Part shown: positions 1 to 10,830 of the stretch, one piece after another
How the letters are laid out: each line of letters starts with the position of its first letter
How positions within the stretch are numbered: position 1 is the stretch's first letter
NCBI GenBank assembly: GCA_947034895.1
Contig: OX344764.1
Span: forward strand, 74,753,348-74,817,347
Source: Rhytidiadelphus loreus
Lineage: Eukaryota; Streptophyta; Bryopsida; Hypnales; Hylocomiaceae
Direction of reading: 5' to 3'
DNA: 64,000 bases
Position numbers and translations under genes: made by a program
Notes under the pieces: generated by a model
Seen by the model: the letters and a program-made list of their open reading frames with translations, nothing else
The model's database searches: none
What the model was told of the DNA's origin: nothing

Positions 1-793
1 ACCTACAAGAGTCACCTAAACTACTTGAACTCACTTGCAAAACTCATCTAAACTACCTGAACTCACCTACTAAACTAACCTAATTTAAAGAACTCTTTAG
101 ATGGAAAAAATGGTGAACAACAAAAAGCAAGAAGATAGCAACAAGCAACAAAGAACCAACAACAAACAATAGAAGTACTCAAAGATGTAAAATACTGCAG
201 CAAGTAGGAGGCGGCTGACCTAAAGGTGGCAGTGGCTGACCTAAACCTGTAGTCACAAAGAAGCAAGAGGCTGGAAAAATTGAAACAAGGTTGATGATCA
301 AGAAGCAAGGAGGCAAAAACAAGAAGAAAAAATGAAAAGAAGTTGATGAGCAAGAAGAAAGGAAGCAAAAGCAAGAAGAAAACATGAGAAGAAGTTGATG
401 AACATTGAACAAGAAGCAAGAGGAAGGCAAAAACAAGAAGAAAAAAATGAGAAGTGGCTGATGAACAAGCTAGTAGCAAGAGGAAGAGGTTATACTTAAG
501 AGACGGCGGTTGACCTAACCCTAATTGTCATTGAGAGAGACAAAATCTCCACCGTCCATCTTTAACATTTGTAGATGCAACTTGTGGGAACCAAATCAAT
601 GACAAATCTACATATAAGATATAAGATGATAAATTTCAATTGTTGTATAAGTTGAAAGGCGGCTGACCTAAAATGTAGTTTAGGGTTTACTACCCAAACA
701 AGATGCAATCTAAGCCGTCCATCTGTCTGGAATTGTATTAAATTTATGACTGTATTGTGAATGACTATAGTAGTGACAGAGTCATTTAAATGT
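1..793. other. Intergenic, purine-rich and repetitive, no gene
   Basis: No credible gene. The plus strand is A/G-rich and the apparent minus-strand Phe/Leu/Ser-rich reading frames are low-complexity shadows. A short motif, GGCGGCTGACCTAAA, recurs in variant form near 207, 228, 502 and 659, which suggests a degenerate dispersed repeat. Confidence 0.6.
290..490. repeat. Polypurine tandem repeat, about 52-63 bp units
   Basis: Four imperfect units each begin with a GTTGATGA- or GCTGATGA-like block (near 290, 342, 394 and 457) followed by AGCAAGAAG/GGCAAAAACAAGAAGAAAA tracts. Unit lengths are 52, 52 and about 63 bp. No coding function is apparent. Confidence 0.6.
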
Positions 794-2483
794 CACTACA
801 AGAAGACATCACTAGAGAATGACTTCAAAACCACTTCATAGAATTATTCATATATTCATTTTAAATGTAAAGAGCATAGACAGTTATAAGTAGTGCTAGC
901 TAACAAATTTGCTATGTACTTTGACAATTCAAATGCAATTGTAAGAAAGTTATTTAAAAGTAATATATGTCTATAAAGAACTGAAATGAGAAATTATAAA
1001 TACCAATAGGGTGCCCCCAAATACTAACATTTATCATTATTTTAGAAAATACCATGTCATATAATTCATTCTACCAAGTAAATAGCCTCCTTTAAAATAG
1101 AATGTTATTTTGTTATAATACACCATCATGTTTTCTAAGAAGGAGTGCCTCCCCAAGGTCCACACATATATTCATTGAATTTTGTCTTGGCATGGAATAT
1201 GTATTACATTTAATTTCATAGATCTATATATACAATTTAAATGTCTAGTGTGTAACACATATATATTGTAATAATTGTATATTGTGTAATAAATTTAACA
1301 GAATCATTGATTCATTCAAGTGCTCTTGCATTCAAAATCAATTCTTGTTTGAAATTAAATGAATTATGTTATATTTTTTCTAATGAATGATAAATTGAAG
1401 TAGTTTCAAGTTTCCATTACATACCTAAGATTATAAATATGAAAATTGTTGGGCCTTAAAGTTTCTCCTTGGGCACATGTTGTGTGAAATGTTTTAAGAA
1501 AATAAATAAAAATATACAGAATATTGCACTCATTTACTCACCATCTCAACTCAATTTATGACATAGCTAGAACAAATTATGTACTTTCTAATTAAGTGCG
1601 GCATTTTAATCCATTGCAACTTTATGTAGCTTTGATTGCTCAATTCCAACTGCTGAGAGCTCCCTCATGTTCTTTAATTTAGCATTTTTTAATCCACTCT
1701 AGCCTCTAATATGTAAAATATGTTGTATTTAGCATTTTTTAATCCACTCTAGCCTCTAATATATAAGGTATGTTGTATTTAGCATTTTTTAATCCACTCT
1801 AGCCTCTAATATATAAGGTATGTTGTATTTAGCATTTTTTTAATCCACTCTAGCCTCTAATATATAAGATATGTTATATTTAACATTTTTTCATCCAATC
1901 TAGCTCCTAATATATAATTAAGGTATGATGTATTTTGCATTTTTTAATCCAGTAGCTCTAGCCTCTAATATAAGATATGTTGTATATAGAAAGTGTATAT
2001 ACTCAACAAGTTCTCCCCTTGAATTGCCTCCTGAAGCCATCCCTACTGCTCCGTTGTCCACTTATTAATGTGGTTAAGTCATTAGTCACATAAATGACTA
2101 CAACGTAACCGTTCCATTATAGAAATCAATAACGGGAAATTAAAAATTTGAATTTCCATGTTGTCTCAATGTTAGTCATATCTCAGTTATATTCCAGTCA
2201 TACATTGCATTCAATATATGACTAAGTGATTGTAGATTGACTCCAAGTAGTCCACATCGGCACCTAATTCAAAAAACACAGACTGCTCCATAGATGAAAC
2301 CTTCTGTCGTCACTACTCTCATTTACCCGTCATCCAATACTGAAACTGGTTACTACAAAATGACTGACCCCAACGACACATCAGCTTTGGCGCCATTTTA
2401 ATGACTGTTGAGCATGAGGTAGTAATGACCCAGTCACCAGTCATTTTTTCACTGGTTACAATTGACCCTGTTTTCTACTAGTG
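794..2483. mobile_element. Candidate non-autonomous CACTA-like element
   Basis: A left terminus CACTACAAGAAGAC at 794 faces a right terminus ending TTTTCTACTAGTG at 2483, the typical plant CACTA/TAGTG arrangement. Both subterminal regions are rich in TGACT/AGTCA motifs. Against it: the flanking 3-bp sites differ (TGT versus GAA), there is no transposase, and the ends could belong to different copies. The interior is AT-rich without a gene. Confidence 0.3.
1678..1990. repeat. 50-bp tandem repeat, about 6 copies
   Basis: Three nearly perfect 50-bp units starting at 1681, 1731 and 1781 are followed by a 51-bp unit and two diverged ones. Each contains TTTAGCATTTTTTAATCC, ACTCTAGCCTCTAATAT and a TATGTTGTAT block. 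Divergence grows towards the right end. Confidence 0.9.
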
Positions 2484-2719
2484 GAAGGTTCTAGTATTGG
2501 TGCAGTTTAACGGACCAGATAGTTCCTGGACCAGAAAGTAAAGGAAGTCGGGTTATAATTTCTGTTGTTTGGGTTGTTTTTGGTTGTAGTATCGGAATCG
2601 GAAAGGCAAAGTTTGGAGACTGACTGAGCTTAGAATCATAAATAGGCTAGATACTTCACAAAATCTCGCAAATTCGATCTTGAGAGTCACTTTTGTTATG
2701 CTCTAGAGTGATTTTTGGA

Positions 2720-4866
2720 GTGTAATAGGGGAATTGTTTGCCCTGTGCTACGACATCAAAGTTCACAAAAGTGCATGTTCACACAGACTCAACTTCAAAC
2801 ATTCACGATTGTGAATCTGGCTAGTATTTGGATTGCTTTGTCACATTCACTCATCCAACGGAGGTGGGGCTTAGGAAGTCATTTGATGGTCTTGGTATTA
2901 TAGACTTGGAGGTTCCCGAGTTTACCGATCTCAGTAACACAAAGAAGAAGAGGGCCATTGTGCGAAGGATGGTTGCTAACAAAAAGAAAGAAGAAAAGGA
3001 ACAAGAGATTTGGGCCAACAAAGAAAAGAAGGAAGTAAAGCGTTCGCCGTTTGGTGAAGTTGGCTAAGAAAGAGAAGGAAGTCAAGAAGGAGGGAAAGGC
3101 AAAAGGCAAAGCCAAGAAGAAGGTCGAAGGTATTGATCAAGTTTCAACATCTTCAACCGTGGATGAAGGATCACAAATGGAATCCGGATCATGTAGTGGA
3201 GTGAAAAGGAAGGCTGTTTTGACAGAGCTCACTGAAGAAATGGTTACACAAGGCATGCAAGTCATCATTATTGGTGATGATGATGAGGTCAACTCAGAGG
3301 AGCTAATCCTCAACGTCTTCATCTTTGATGTGATGGAGAACGAGGAAAAAGAAGGGATGACATGCTACAAGGAAGTCATGAATTTTTTGAAGAAGGTATT
3401 TTTCTTGAACTTCTCTTATTCAAGTATATTATATCAATGAGATTGTATGATTGTATCATGTGTTAATAGTTGTTGGTTTGCACAATACTTGTTTGTAGTT
3501 GTCTTGAATTGGGAAGATTTACAAGTATGGAAGTGAAGTGATGCACTAGCTTAGAGTGAATCTTGTTTTCTTTGACTACAAAGAAAATTTGCTAGTCCCG
3601 GGGGTGTTTTTTCCAAGCTCTCATGTGCCCAAGAGGAATGCTGACAAGGAGTACAAAACAATTCAACAAACTTTTTTTTTTTGTAGAGAAGCACTTACAA
3701 GACCATGGGTGTTTTGTAGTGTTATACTCATGGAGCGCGGATACAAAGGGCGTCATTGCTAGATTGTGTGAAGTATATCCAATGGTTAAGAAAAAAGAGT
3801 GGTTAGAATCAACTATATACACTTGACTTCAGGTGTGGATCCTTCAAACATACTATAGTCTTTTGATGAATTTTCTATTTTAGTGGCATTTTGCAAAGCA
3901 TATTGTATGATTTATTTCTAATGTGTTTTTGGATTTAATGCTACCAGACAATGACATTTTGGAACACACTATTGTTGAAAGACCTCCGCAAGGGAGTGAA
4001 ATTGGACTTTGCTTTTCATCAAACACAGTCTATAAGGAAGGTCAAAGTGGATCTTCAACGAGATGATACACTGATAAACTATACCACAGAAGATACAATG
4101 TTCATGAATGAGAAAGTACCGTGGCGTGGGCCTTGAGAGAAGGACACAAGGCTTTTTTAATTCCTTATAGAGAAGACAATCTTTGAAGGGGATGTAGTTT
4201 TCAACTATATATCAGCTACTAGTAAGTTTTGAATCTTATGATTCCATATTAAATTTGTATTTTGCATATAAATCATTATATTAATCAATTGTCTATTATT
4301 TATTATTGGTGCATCAATTACAGCTTGCCGTGGCATGGGACGTCACATTGTGGCATTAGAAGAGAATAAAGACATCTTCAATGCCATTTTCTTACCTATA
4401 TGGAGGACCACTTTGGCTATGGTGGCTACAAAACCGCCAATAGAAGGTGCAGCGTCTCAAGATCCAGATGCCATGGACATCGTAGTTCATAAGTTTGCTT
4501 GGAAGACTAAACCTTGTAAATAAGTTTCTATGCATTTTAGTTTAATGTAAGTATGTAATTATATATGTTTCATGATTTTAACATGTTTTCATTTGTTTCT
4601 ATAGCCATTAGAGGTTGATGTTGGGAAATGCAACATGACCTAAATGAAAGCTTCTCTTGAGTCTAGAGAAGTCTTTTGATCTGCCAATTTATGCAAAGTA
4701 GTTAGCATCGGCATTCGTAGAGTTTGTCTGTTCAAAACCAAAAAAACATAGAGATACTTATGCATTGAATGTTTTAGAGTTCATAGATGTTAGTGCATCT
4801 GAAGGTAGAGAGACTTCATACTCCTCTACCAATGAGGATTCCGCGACTGAGTCTACTGCCACTTAG
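2720..4866 (+). pseudogene. Decayed DNA methyltransferase-like gene (ParB-MTase paralogue, 5'-truncated)
   Basis: This is a second, decayed copy of the gene on the minus strand at 28-33.6 kb. Matching blocks occur in the same order: a Cys-Met-Phe region near 2780, a PEF plus Lys/Glu-rich stretch (2900-3130), the acidic segment up to 3396, the methyltransferase strand with FDYKENLLVPG (about 3570), the VPWRGP block (about 4117), the GDVV motif-I region (about 4180), and GRHIVALEENKDIF (4335), equivalent to class-beta motif II. The C-terminus matches as FVEFV...LEFID. At least one intron falls where the other copy has one, directly after motif I, so this is a DNA-level duplicate and not a retrocopy. 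It is broken by stops at the R and Q positions after WRGP, by frameshifts near 3660 and by a TAG before LASAF. The ParB-like N-terminal half is missing. Motif I Asp is replaced by Asn. Confidence 0.7.
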
Positions 4867-5339
4867 ATTTACAAAATTGACATATCTTATGAGGTATAGT
4901 ATTTTGTGTTCATTTTCATTATGAGTGGATTTGTGTGTTTAATGGCTATTTTTTGGCTTGATTTGTTTACCTTCAAAGTTATGGTTTGTATAATGTTGAT
5001 TACACTCAAATTTTATTTGTTTTTGCCATTAGAATTTTGAATTTTTTTTTGGAAGTGAATGTAATTTCTTTTAAATAAACTCACGTGTTCCCTAAATTTC
5101 AAATTTACTAGACCCATGGTCATAGGTCCATCATACATTTTTTCCCCCCAAAAAATGTCCACTCACAAGCTTACAAGTTCATAGGCTCACATGCTAGCAA
5201 CTTGCATGGACATTTACGAGTGAAGAGAAGCAATTCATTGAAGTTAGAAGTTGAGGATCTATAACCACATTTCTAAATATGGAATACTGTAGAAATTATC
5301 TTTATACCATAATCTTCTACACTATAATGTACTTCTACC
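4867..5339. other. Intergenic, nothing recognised
   Basis: AT-rich sequence between the methyltransferase-like pseudogene and the end of retroelement copy A. No reading frame, RNA gene or repeat is visible. Confidence 0.5.
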
Positions 5340-6710
5340 TGTCGTACGCGCAGTCTAGGCGTAGGTATCTTTAACACCACAAAAGCGTTAAGATGACACG
5401 AGTTATCGTCCTAGGGAATTCCAGATGTTGTTACAATAGATAGGTTTCCGGAACTACAGATCTACCCGGAAATGACAATCCGCTGTAGGATCTGGTACAA
5501 CACAAACACCAAGTTCCGGGAATACTGTCTTTCGGAATCACATCCGGATCCGTATTAATCCGGATTCTTACTCCTTCTATCCGTCACACTGGTTTTTGGT
5601 ACCTCTATTTTACCCTTAGAGGGTCCTCACTTGTTCTTTTCGAGGGGTGGGGAACATCACCACTCAAGTAACACACGTATCAACTCCTAAACAACAAACA
5701 ACTATCCGTCCTCAAAGTTCTCAGTCCGGTAAGGAGGAAAGATGGTCCTTCTCACAACTTTCCGGGTGACCACCCGGAAGGTAGGTCATATAGAGATACA
5801 CCCTCACCCGCCCTTACTACAACGACACTCAACTTATTTTCCGGATCAAGTTTTCGCCTACTCCCGAGGTTGGCAGACCTTCCGGTGGTTTGGGAATATT
5901 CCACTAGGCGGTTGCCGACTTCCGCACGGAACTACTCTCGAGTTCCCGGACTAGCTCCCTGACCACTACCGGATCCCATCGGATCACCGTTCCAGTGATT
6001 TAAAGGTACCGCGCACAGCTCCTCACTCGTAAACTAGACTCAACCGCAAAACAACCACGGATAGTTGGATTCCGGAACTAGGGGACTTGCTTTCTAGATG
6101 TCAACTGCTCTTGAGGTTGGCAAACCTTCCGATGGTTTGGGAATGTTCCTCTCGGCGGTTGCTGACTTCCGCACAGAACTACTCAAGAGTTTCCGACTAG
6201 CTCCCTAACCACTACCGGATCCCACCGGATCACCGTTTCAGCGATTTAAAGGCACCGCGCATAGCTCCTCATTTACATTCTAAACTCATCCACAAGACAC
6301 CCTTAGCCTGGATCCGGATACCAACCAATCCGGATTCCTACCTTGCACACTCTCCCGGATACACCCACCCACAAGTAATCAAGACGAGATGCGCAAGATA
6401 ATGATTCCCAAGGTGTTTATTCTTGGGTGCTCAGATTGAATGACACAAAATGGAATGACAGGCCACAAGCCGGCCCGCCCTTAAAAACCAAAACAACACG
6501 ACCAAAGTACCAAACGATCTAAAGAAAAAGCGGCCAACGGCTAGTTGAAAATCCGGACAACGGCCAAGTGACCATTCCGGAAAAAACGGAAAGCCGTTGA
6601 CTTCTTAGAAATCCATAACTACCTAACATTCCGGATCAACGGGTCCCACATCCAGAAAACCCGCGTCGGAAACAAAATACCAAAATTAACAAACCAACTA
6701 CACTACTAAG
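5340..6710 (-). repeat. 3' LTR-like region of retroelement copy A
   Basis: It lies directly behind the gag-like stop codon. On the minus strand it shows a TATA-like TTTTTAAGG (about 6483), an AATAAA polyadenylation signal in the region around 6420, and a terminus CGCGTACGACA at 5340. The second copy has the same order with a clearer TTATAAAAGG. The U3 start was not determined. Confidence 0.5.
5866..6271. repeat. 247-bp-period duplication inside the LTR
   Basis: Two about 160-bp copies start at 5866 and 6113. Both run from GAGGTTGGCA through TTCCGCAC.GAACTACTC to GCGATTTAAAGG-like and AGCTCCTCA blocks, with scattered substitutions. Confidence 0.85.
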
Positions 6711-8621
6711 TCATTTGCCCTTCCGGGCCTTCTTCGCTGACGTTCCACCCTTCAATATCCGGGTTGCCGCCTTCTATCGGATCTGCTTCGGTGGGGTGGA
6801 CTTCGTTGCGGATCAAGTCCTTGGCGGACCCGGATTTGTCTCTGCATACTCTGAGTCGGAAGAGGAGTTGGTTACCACTTCCTCTTCTTCCGACTCGAGA
6901 ACCTCTTTCGGATCACTGGGGACCTTTCGCCTAGTGGCCTTCTTCTTCTCTAGATCAGTGACCTCAATAGGGGTCGTCGGTGGTGGCCGCGGAGGAGTCT
7001 GCTGCTGCATGTGGGTGAACTCCTCCGGATGGGTCCGAGCCGGATTCTGAATCCCAACCGGCATCTCCGTCATCGCGGTTACTTCTGCAGAGGAATCCGG
7101 AAGGGGTGGAAAGAGATTTACCGAAGTGTTCCGGGGCGTCAAGACCGGATCCGGAATCCTCCTCCCATCCGTAATCTCCTTTTGCATTGAGGATCTTCCG
7201 GGTGCTGGCTGGGTCGATGATCGCGCTCCAAAGTTGAGCTGAGTCGTCTCCGCGAATTCCCCTCTGGGTATTTCCGGAAACAGAGAAGCGTCCAATCCGC
7301 TGAGCGGATCGAAGTGGCCGACCAACTAGAGCATCTCCTTCAGGGCGACCTCGATCCGCGCCTCGAATTCAACCAAGATTTTGACAACCTTGGTTCCGGT
7401 GATATGACCTTCCCGGGTCATCTGGTTGTTCCAGAGTGCGGATTTGGTGATGATATCCGCTGGCGGGTCGATGAGGTCCCTCAGTTTCCGGACTAGCTCC
7501 GTCGCATCCGTTGCCCGTTTGTTGGTGGTGTTCATCTCCCTTTTCGCCCAGGTTGCGCGGTTTTGAAGATGATCCCGTTCCGCCTCCACTGTCCCGATCC
7601 GGCCCTCCAGCAGGCGGACCATCTCCGAATCCGGTCTATTGTTGATTGCCTTGACAATCTCCGTTTCGTCCGCTACCTTCAACATCGTGCAGACTTTCCA
7701 TATCAGAGTGGCCATCCGGTTGTTTGATGCCTTCTGGCTCCGCAACCAAGAGATCGTGGACTCGAATATGTCCAGATCCGGCTCAGTGTTCCGGAACGGA
7801 ACAGGGTCCGGAAGCTGGCTCTTCCCCCTTGACTCCGGATCCATGCTCTTCCGGTGGGAGTCGTGCCTATCCGGCGAGTCGTGCTCTGGTTCCGGCTTTT
7901 CTTCCTCTTCTGGCTCATCATCCGTCGAATCCAAATCCGGGGGAAGACCATACCGCAGCAGGCTATCTCCCTGCCGGTAGATGATATCTTCCGGATTGCT
8001 AAGTACCTCCTGCTTGTGGTACAAGTGGAGGAGGTATGGGCTGATGGGGCTCGACTTCTTCCCCGCTAGGTTTTCGGACAGCTTTTTCACTATGGAGTGG
8101 ATAATGAGCCCCCAGTTGACTGGTCTAGGGGCCGGTTTTCTTCTCTCCTCTAAAGCTCCGAAAACCGTATTTGCCAGAGTTACTGTGATTCGGCTGGGCT
8201 TTTCCGGATACATGATGGGGCTGAGAAACTCTAACAGTCTTTGGTCCCTAGGGTTCCGGCAGCCGGTGTAACCCTCCTTTGGATCCGCCGGGTTCCGGAA
8301 TCTATCCGCCGCGAACTTCTCCGTCTGGCCAGCCCAGCCGGATCCCCTAGTGGACGCGAAGTAGACTCCGGCCCACATTTCTACCGTCCATGACTTTGGA
8401 CGACCCTTGACGGTTAGGTGATACTGGTTGGGAGCGCCGTAAACTACTTCGTCTATCATATCCTCGCTCCAGATGTTCTAGGGTCTTTTCAGGAACCCCA
8501 GACACCCCATATCCGTTAGGTCGTCCTCCAGCTGCCGGTGGTGTTCCGAATTCTCAGGGATTTCCGGACTAATCATCCGGGCGGTAATCCCTTACTTCCG
8601 CTGCACACTAGGTCCTGCCAT
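6711..8621 (-). pseudogene. Gag-like protein of retroelement, copy A
   Basis: One frame of about 637 codons runs from an ATG at 8621 to the TGA at 6711, interrupted by five stop codons (two near the N-terminus, then at 7326, 6813 and about 6774). The N-terminal block is globular (APNQYHLTVKGRPKSWTVEMW, NPADPKEGYTG, PVNWGLIIHSIVKKL, SPYLLHLYHKQEV). An acidic Pro/Glu stretch, a coiled-coil-like segment and a Pro-rich tail ending KKARKGK follow. It aligns block for block with the 20.3-kb copy, whose tail also ends KKQRKGK. The NWG..I...I block recalls plant transposon-associated gag-like domains, but that family assignment is weak. It has no enzyme motifs. Confidence 0.6.
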
Positions 8622-9060
8622 CACTACCGACATGTTTCGTTCTCACTTCCGCTAATCTTCCGTCACCAGTTCCGCTAATTTTCTGCTAACTGGTTCCGCT
8701 AATCTTTCGTCCTACTTTCCGGTGCGATCGGCACCGGCCTCCCCTTCTCTCCCTAACGCGTTCCTATCTCACCACACTTTCACTCACTAAGCGCCATCGC
8801 GATAATCACGTGGAGAAAAAAGAAGAATGAAGGAGACAGCGGGGGTTAAGTAGTTTTCGGCCTGGCGTTCCCGTAAGTTCCCTAGCTGGACTAGGCTCTA
8901 GGGCCTACTCGACCGGAACTTTCCGGTTTCCGGATTAGGGTTAGGGTTTCCGGTTAGGATTTTCGGATCTGATTGTAACCCTAATTACAGTTTAAGGTTT
9001 TCCGTAAAGGCTCTAATTCCTATTTTTGGTTCTGGGCTTCCTATTCCTTACCTATTATGG

Positions 9061-10478
9061 AAAATTTGAAAATTTCTACTCTATATAATTACTATTGTCT
9101 ATTATTTCTCTTTATCTAGATGTTGCATACTTCCACACTACCCAAAGAATTTCAGATTTTTTTTATCATGATATGTAGTCTATATTTGATATTTCATTTT
9201 TTCATTTTTTCTTTGAAAATTGATGGTAATTAAAAAATTTCACAAAAAATTATGAAAATTCAGTGGCATATATGGTAAAAGAAATGTGATTTCAACTTTG
9301 AAAATATAACCAACAAAACTCACTCAAAATAGTAGCATCACATAGTTACATACTTCTTTGCGTCAACGCCATTGGACTAATAGACACCCCACACACATAC
9401 AAGGAAACATTGCAAGTACTAGCATTGGGTGGCGGAACTCATCCTGGTGGAGTTGGGCACCGCTAGGCAAGTCGGAGCTCCCACGGCTCCTACTTTACCC
9501 CAATCCCACTCCCAAAGCTCCTAATTTAACCCCAATTTAATCTTCCAAGATAAAAAAAAAGCAACCAAGAGGGGGGATAAACTAAGCTAAGGAAGATTGA
9601 CCCCCTCATTGCCTTGACCAAGGGTAAATGTAAAAAAATGTCCCCTATTTTGTGCCTTGTGTTCTTGTATTTTTTTGACCTTTCCTAACTACTTTGGAGC
9701 CTACAATTCCAAATATAGATTCAGAATTTCCAAATTTTATTTTGTGTTGCAAATAAAAAATTCCAATGTGTTTTTCCAAAGGTAAACTGAGGGACAATGA
9801 GGGGGTCCATTCACCCTAGCTAGTAAATTGGGAGTTGAGATGTAGTTTTATTTTGTATGGTTATTATTTTTTTAAATTGATGTGTTGGTGAAATGTTTGT
9901 GCTTTACATTGAAGTTAGATTGGAATGCAATATAAAGGACATTTCATTTTTATAAATTGAAACAAAACAATTATTCCCATTTAAACAAAATCTGGAAGAG
10001 TGTAATGAATCCCATTTTGAATAAAATCTAAAACACAAAACCTTAATCTAAACACTTCACTTCTATAAGAATTTTTAATAGATTCAATTAGTGGTATACA
10101 CTTCTAAACCCTAAACCGATACAAACTCAAAGACAGTCTAAACCTATACAAGCATGAATGAAAATTAAATTAAAACCCCTCAACAAGCACTCATGAATCC
10201 CAACGGAAGCACTACTGTAGGAAACCTACCGCCGCCGCTCCTATCTGAAAACAAAGAAGACCCCGAAGAAAACAACGAAGATCACACAGAAAACAGAGAA
10301 GCCCCACTGGAATTGCAAATGGGAGGAGGCTAAAGCCCTAATCTCTAGTTGTCGTGAATTCTGTTTGGATTTAGACCTAAAGCTAGAAGTGATCGATCTT
10401 AATCTTTACGTAGGATGCGGCTAAGGATATTTGAGTTATTCCAGGGGGAAAAACAAGCAGATTAACGAATCTCTATTC
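9061..10478. other. Intergenic, AT-rich, no gene
   Basis: Apart from the MITE-like inverted repeat at 9576-9833 nothing is recognisable. Telomere-like AAACCCTAA strings occur near 10117 but are isolated. Confidence 0.5.
9576..9833. mobile_element. MITE-like element with inverted ends
   Basis: GACCCCCTCATTG at about 9599 is repeated in inverted form as CAATGAGGGGGTC at about 9796. The arms extend outward with partial similarity (TAAACTAAGCTAAGG against TTTACTAGCTAGGG). The about 200-bp interior is AT-rich and non-coding. A related end occurs at about 52505. The target duplication was not identified. Confidence 0.5.
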
Positions 10479-10830
10479 TAAAAGCGGTTCGCCACTGTAT
10501 CAAACCGAGGTACTTGTACAACGTCACCCCAAGAAGCCATGGTCAAAGGTGTCGAGATGATCTTCTGAGCAACCTCGGAAATGTCCCTCAACGTCAACGC
10601 TTGAATACCGATGTCCTTCGCCGGGTTCTCGGGTAAGCAGGGGTCCATGGTTTTGTTGCGGGGCAGACACCATTTTGAGGGGCGAAGAGGATTCCTTGGA
10701 CCGTGGATTTTAAAACTTTCAGTTCTACTGTTTTCACTCCAGGCCTCAAGGGAACCTTGGATTCTAAAATTCGAACTGCCTTCATCAACATCTATCTTGC
10801 CCGAGCACTCCTGGACAAGATCATCAAAGC
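10479..10830 (-). pseudogene. Mitochondrial processing peptidase alpha-subunit fragment
   Basis: The minus strand encodes LTLRDISEVAQKIIS, then TPLTMASWGDVVQVPRFDTV and a stop at about 10479. This resembles the plant alpha-MPP C-terminus (TLKDI..F..K.ISKPLTM.S.GDV..VPSYD). Upstream, DIGIQ and an LESK-type block match the LESR...EDIGRQ region, but with a TAG, a frame change and loss of about 25 residues between DIGIQ and LTLRD. It is a decayed C-terminal piece of a nuclear gene for mitochondrial presequence cleavage. The assignment rests on remembered family motifs. Confidence 0.55.

Larger units (their letters stand above)
5340..9060 (-). mobile_element. Retroelement copy A (5'-truncated, gag-like only)
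   Basis: A CCGGA-rich segment that stands out from its AT-rich surroundings. Its left end, TGTCGTACGCG at 5340, is shared with a second copy at 20314; read on the minus strand this is an LTR end finishing in CA. It holds a 3' LTR-like block (5340-6710), then a gag-like coding region (6711-8621) and leader-like sequence to about 9060. No protease, reverse transcriptase or integrase is present, and no 5' LTR was found. It therefore looks like a non-autonomous, decayed LTR derivative. The right edge is set only by the change in composition. Confidence 0.6.

Noticed and set aside
75..479. Minus-strand Phe/Leu-rich frames resembling membrane proteins
   Set aside because: The plus strand is a polypurine tandem repeat; the hydrophobicity is a by-product of composition.
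7639..8271. Plus-strand frames within the gag-like gene region
   Set aside because: The minus frame aligns with a second copy at 20-23 kb; the plus frames do not.
5340..9060. Complete LTR retrotransposon with two LTRs for copy A
   Set aside because: No second copy of the 5340-6710 sequence lies upstream of the gag-like start, so only one LTR-like end is supported.
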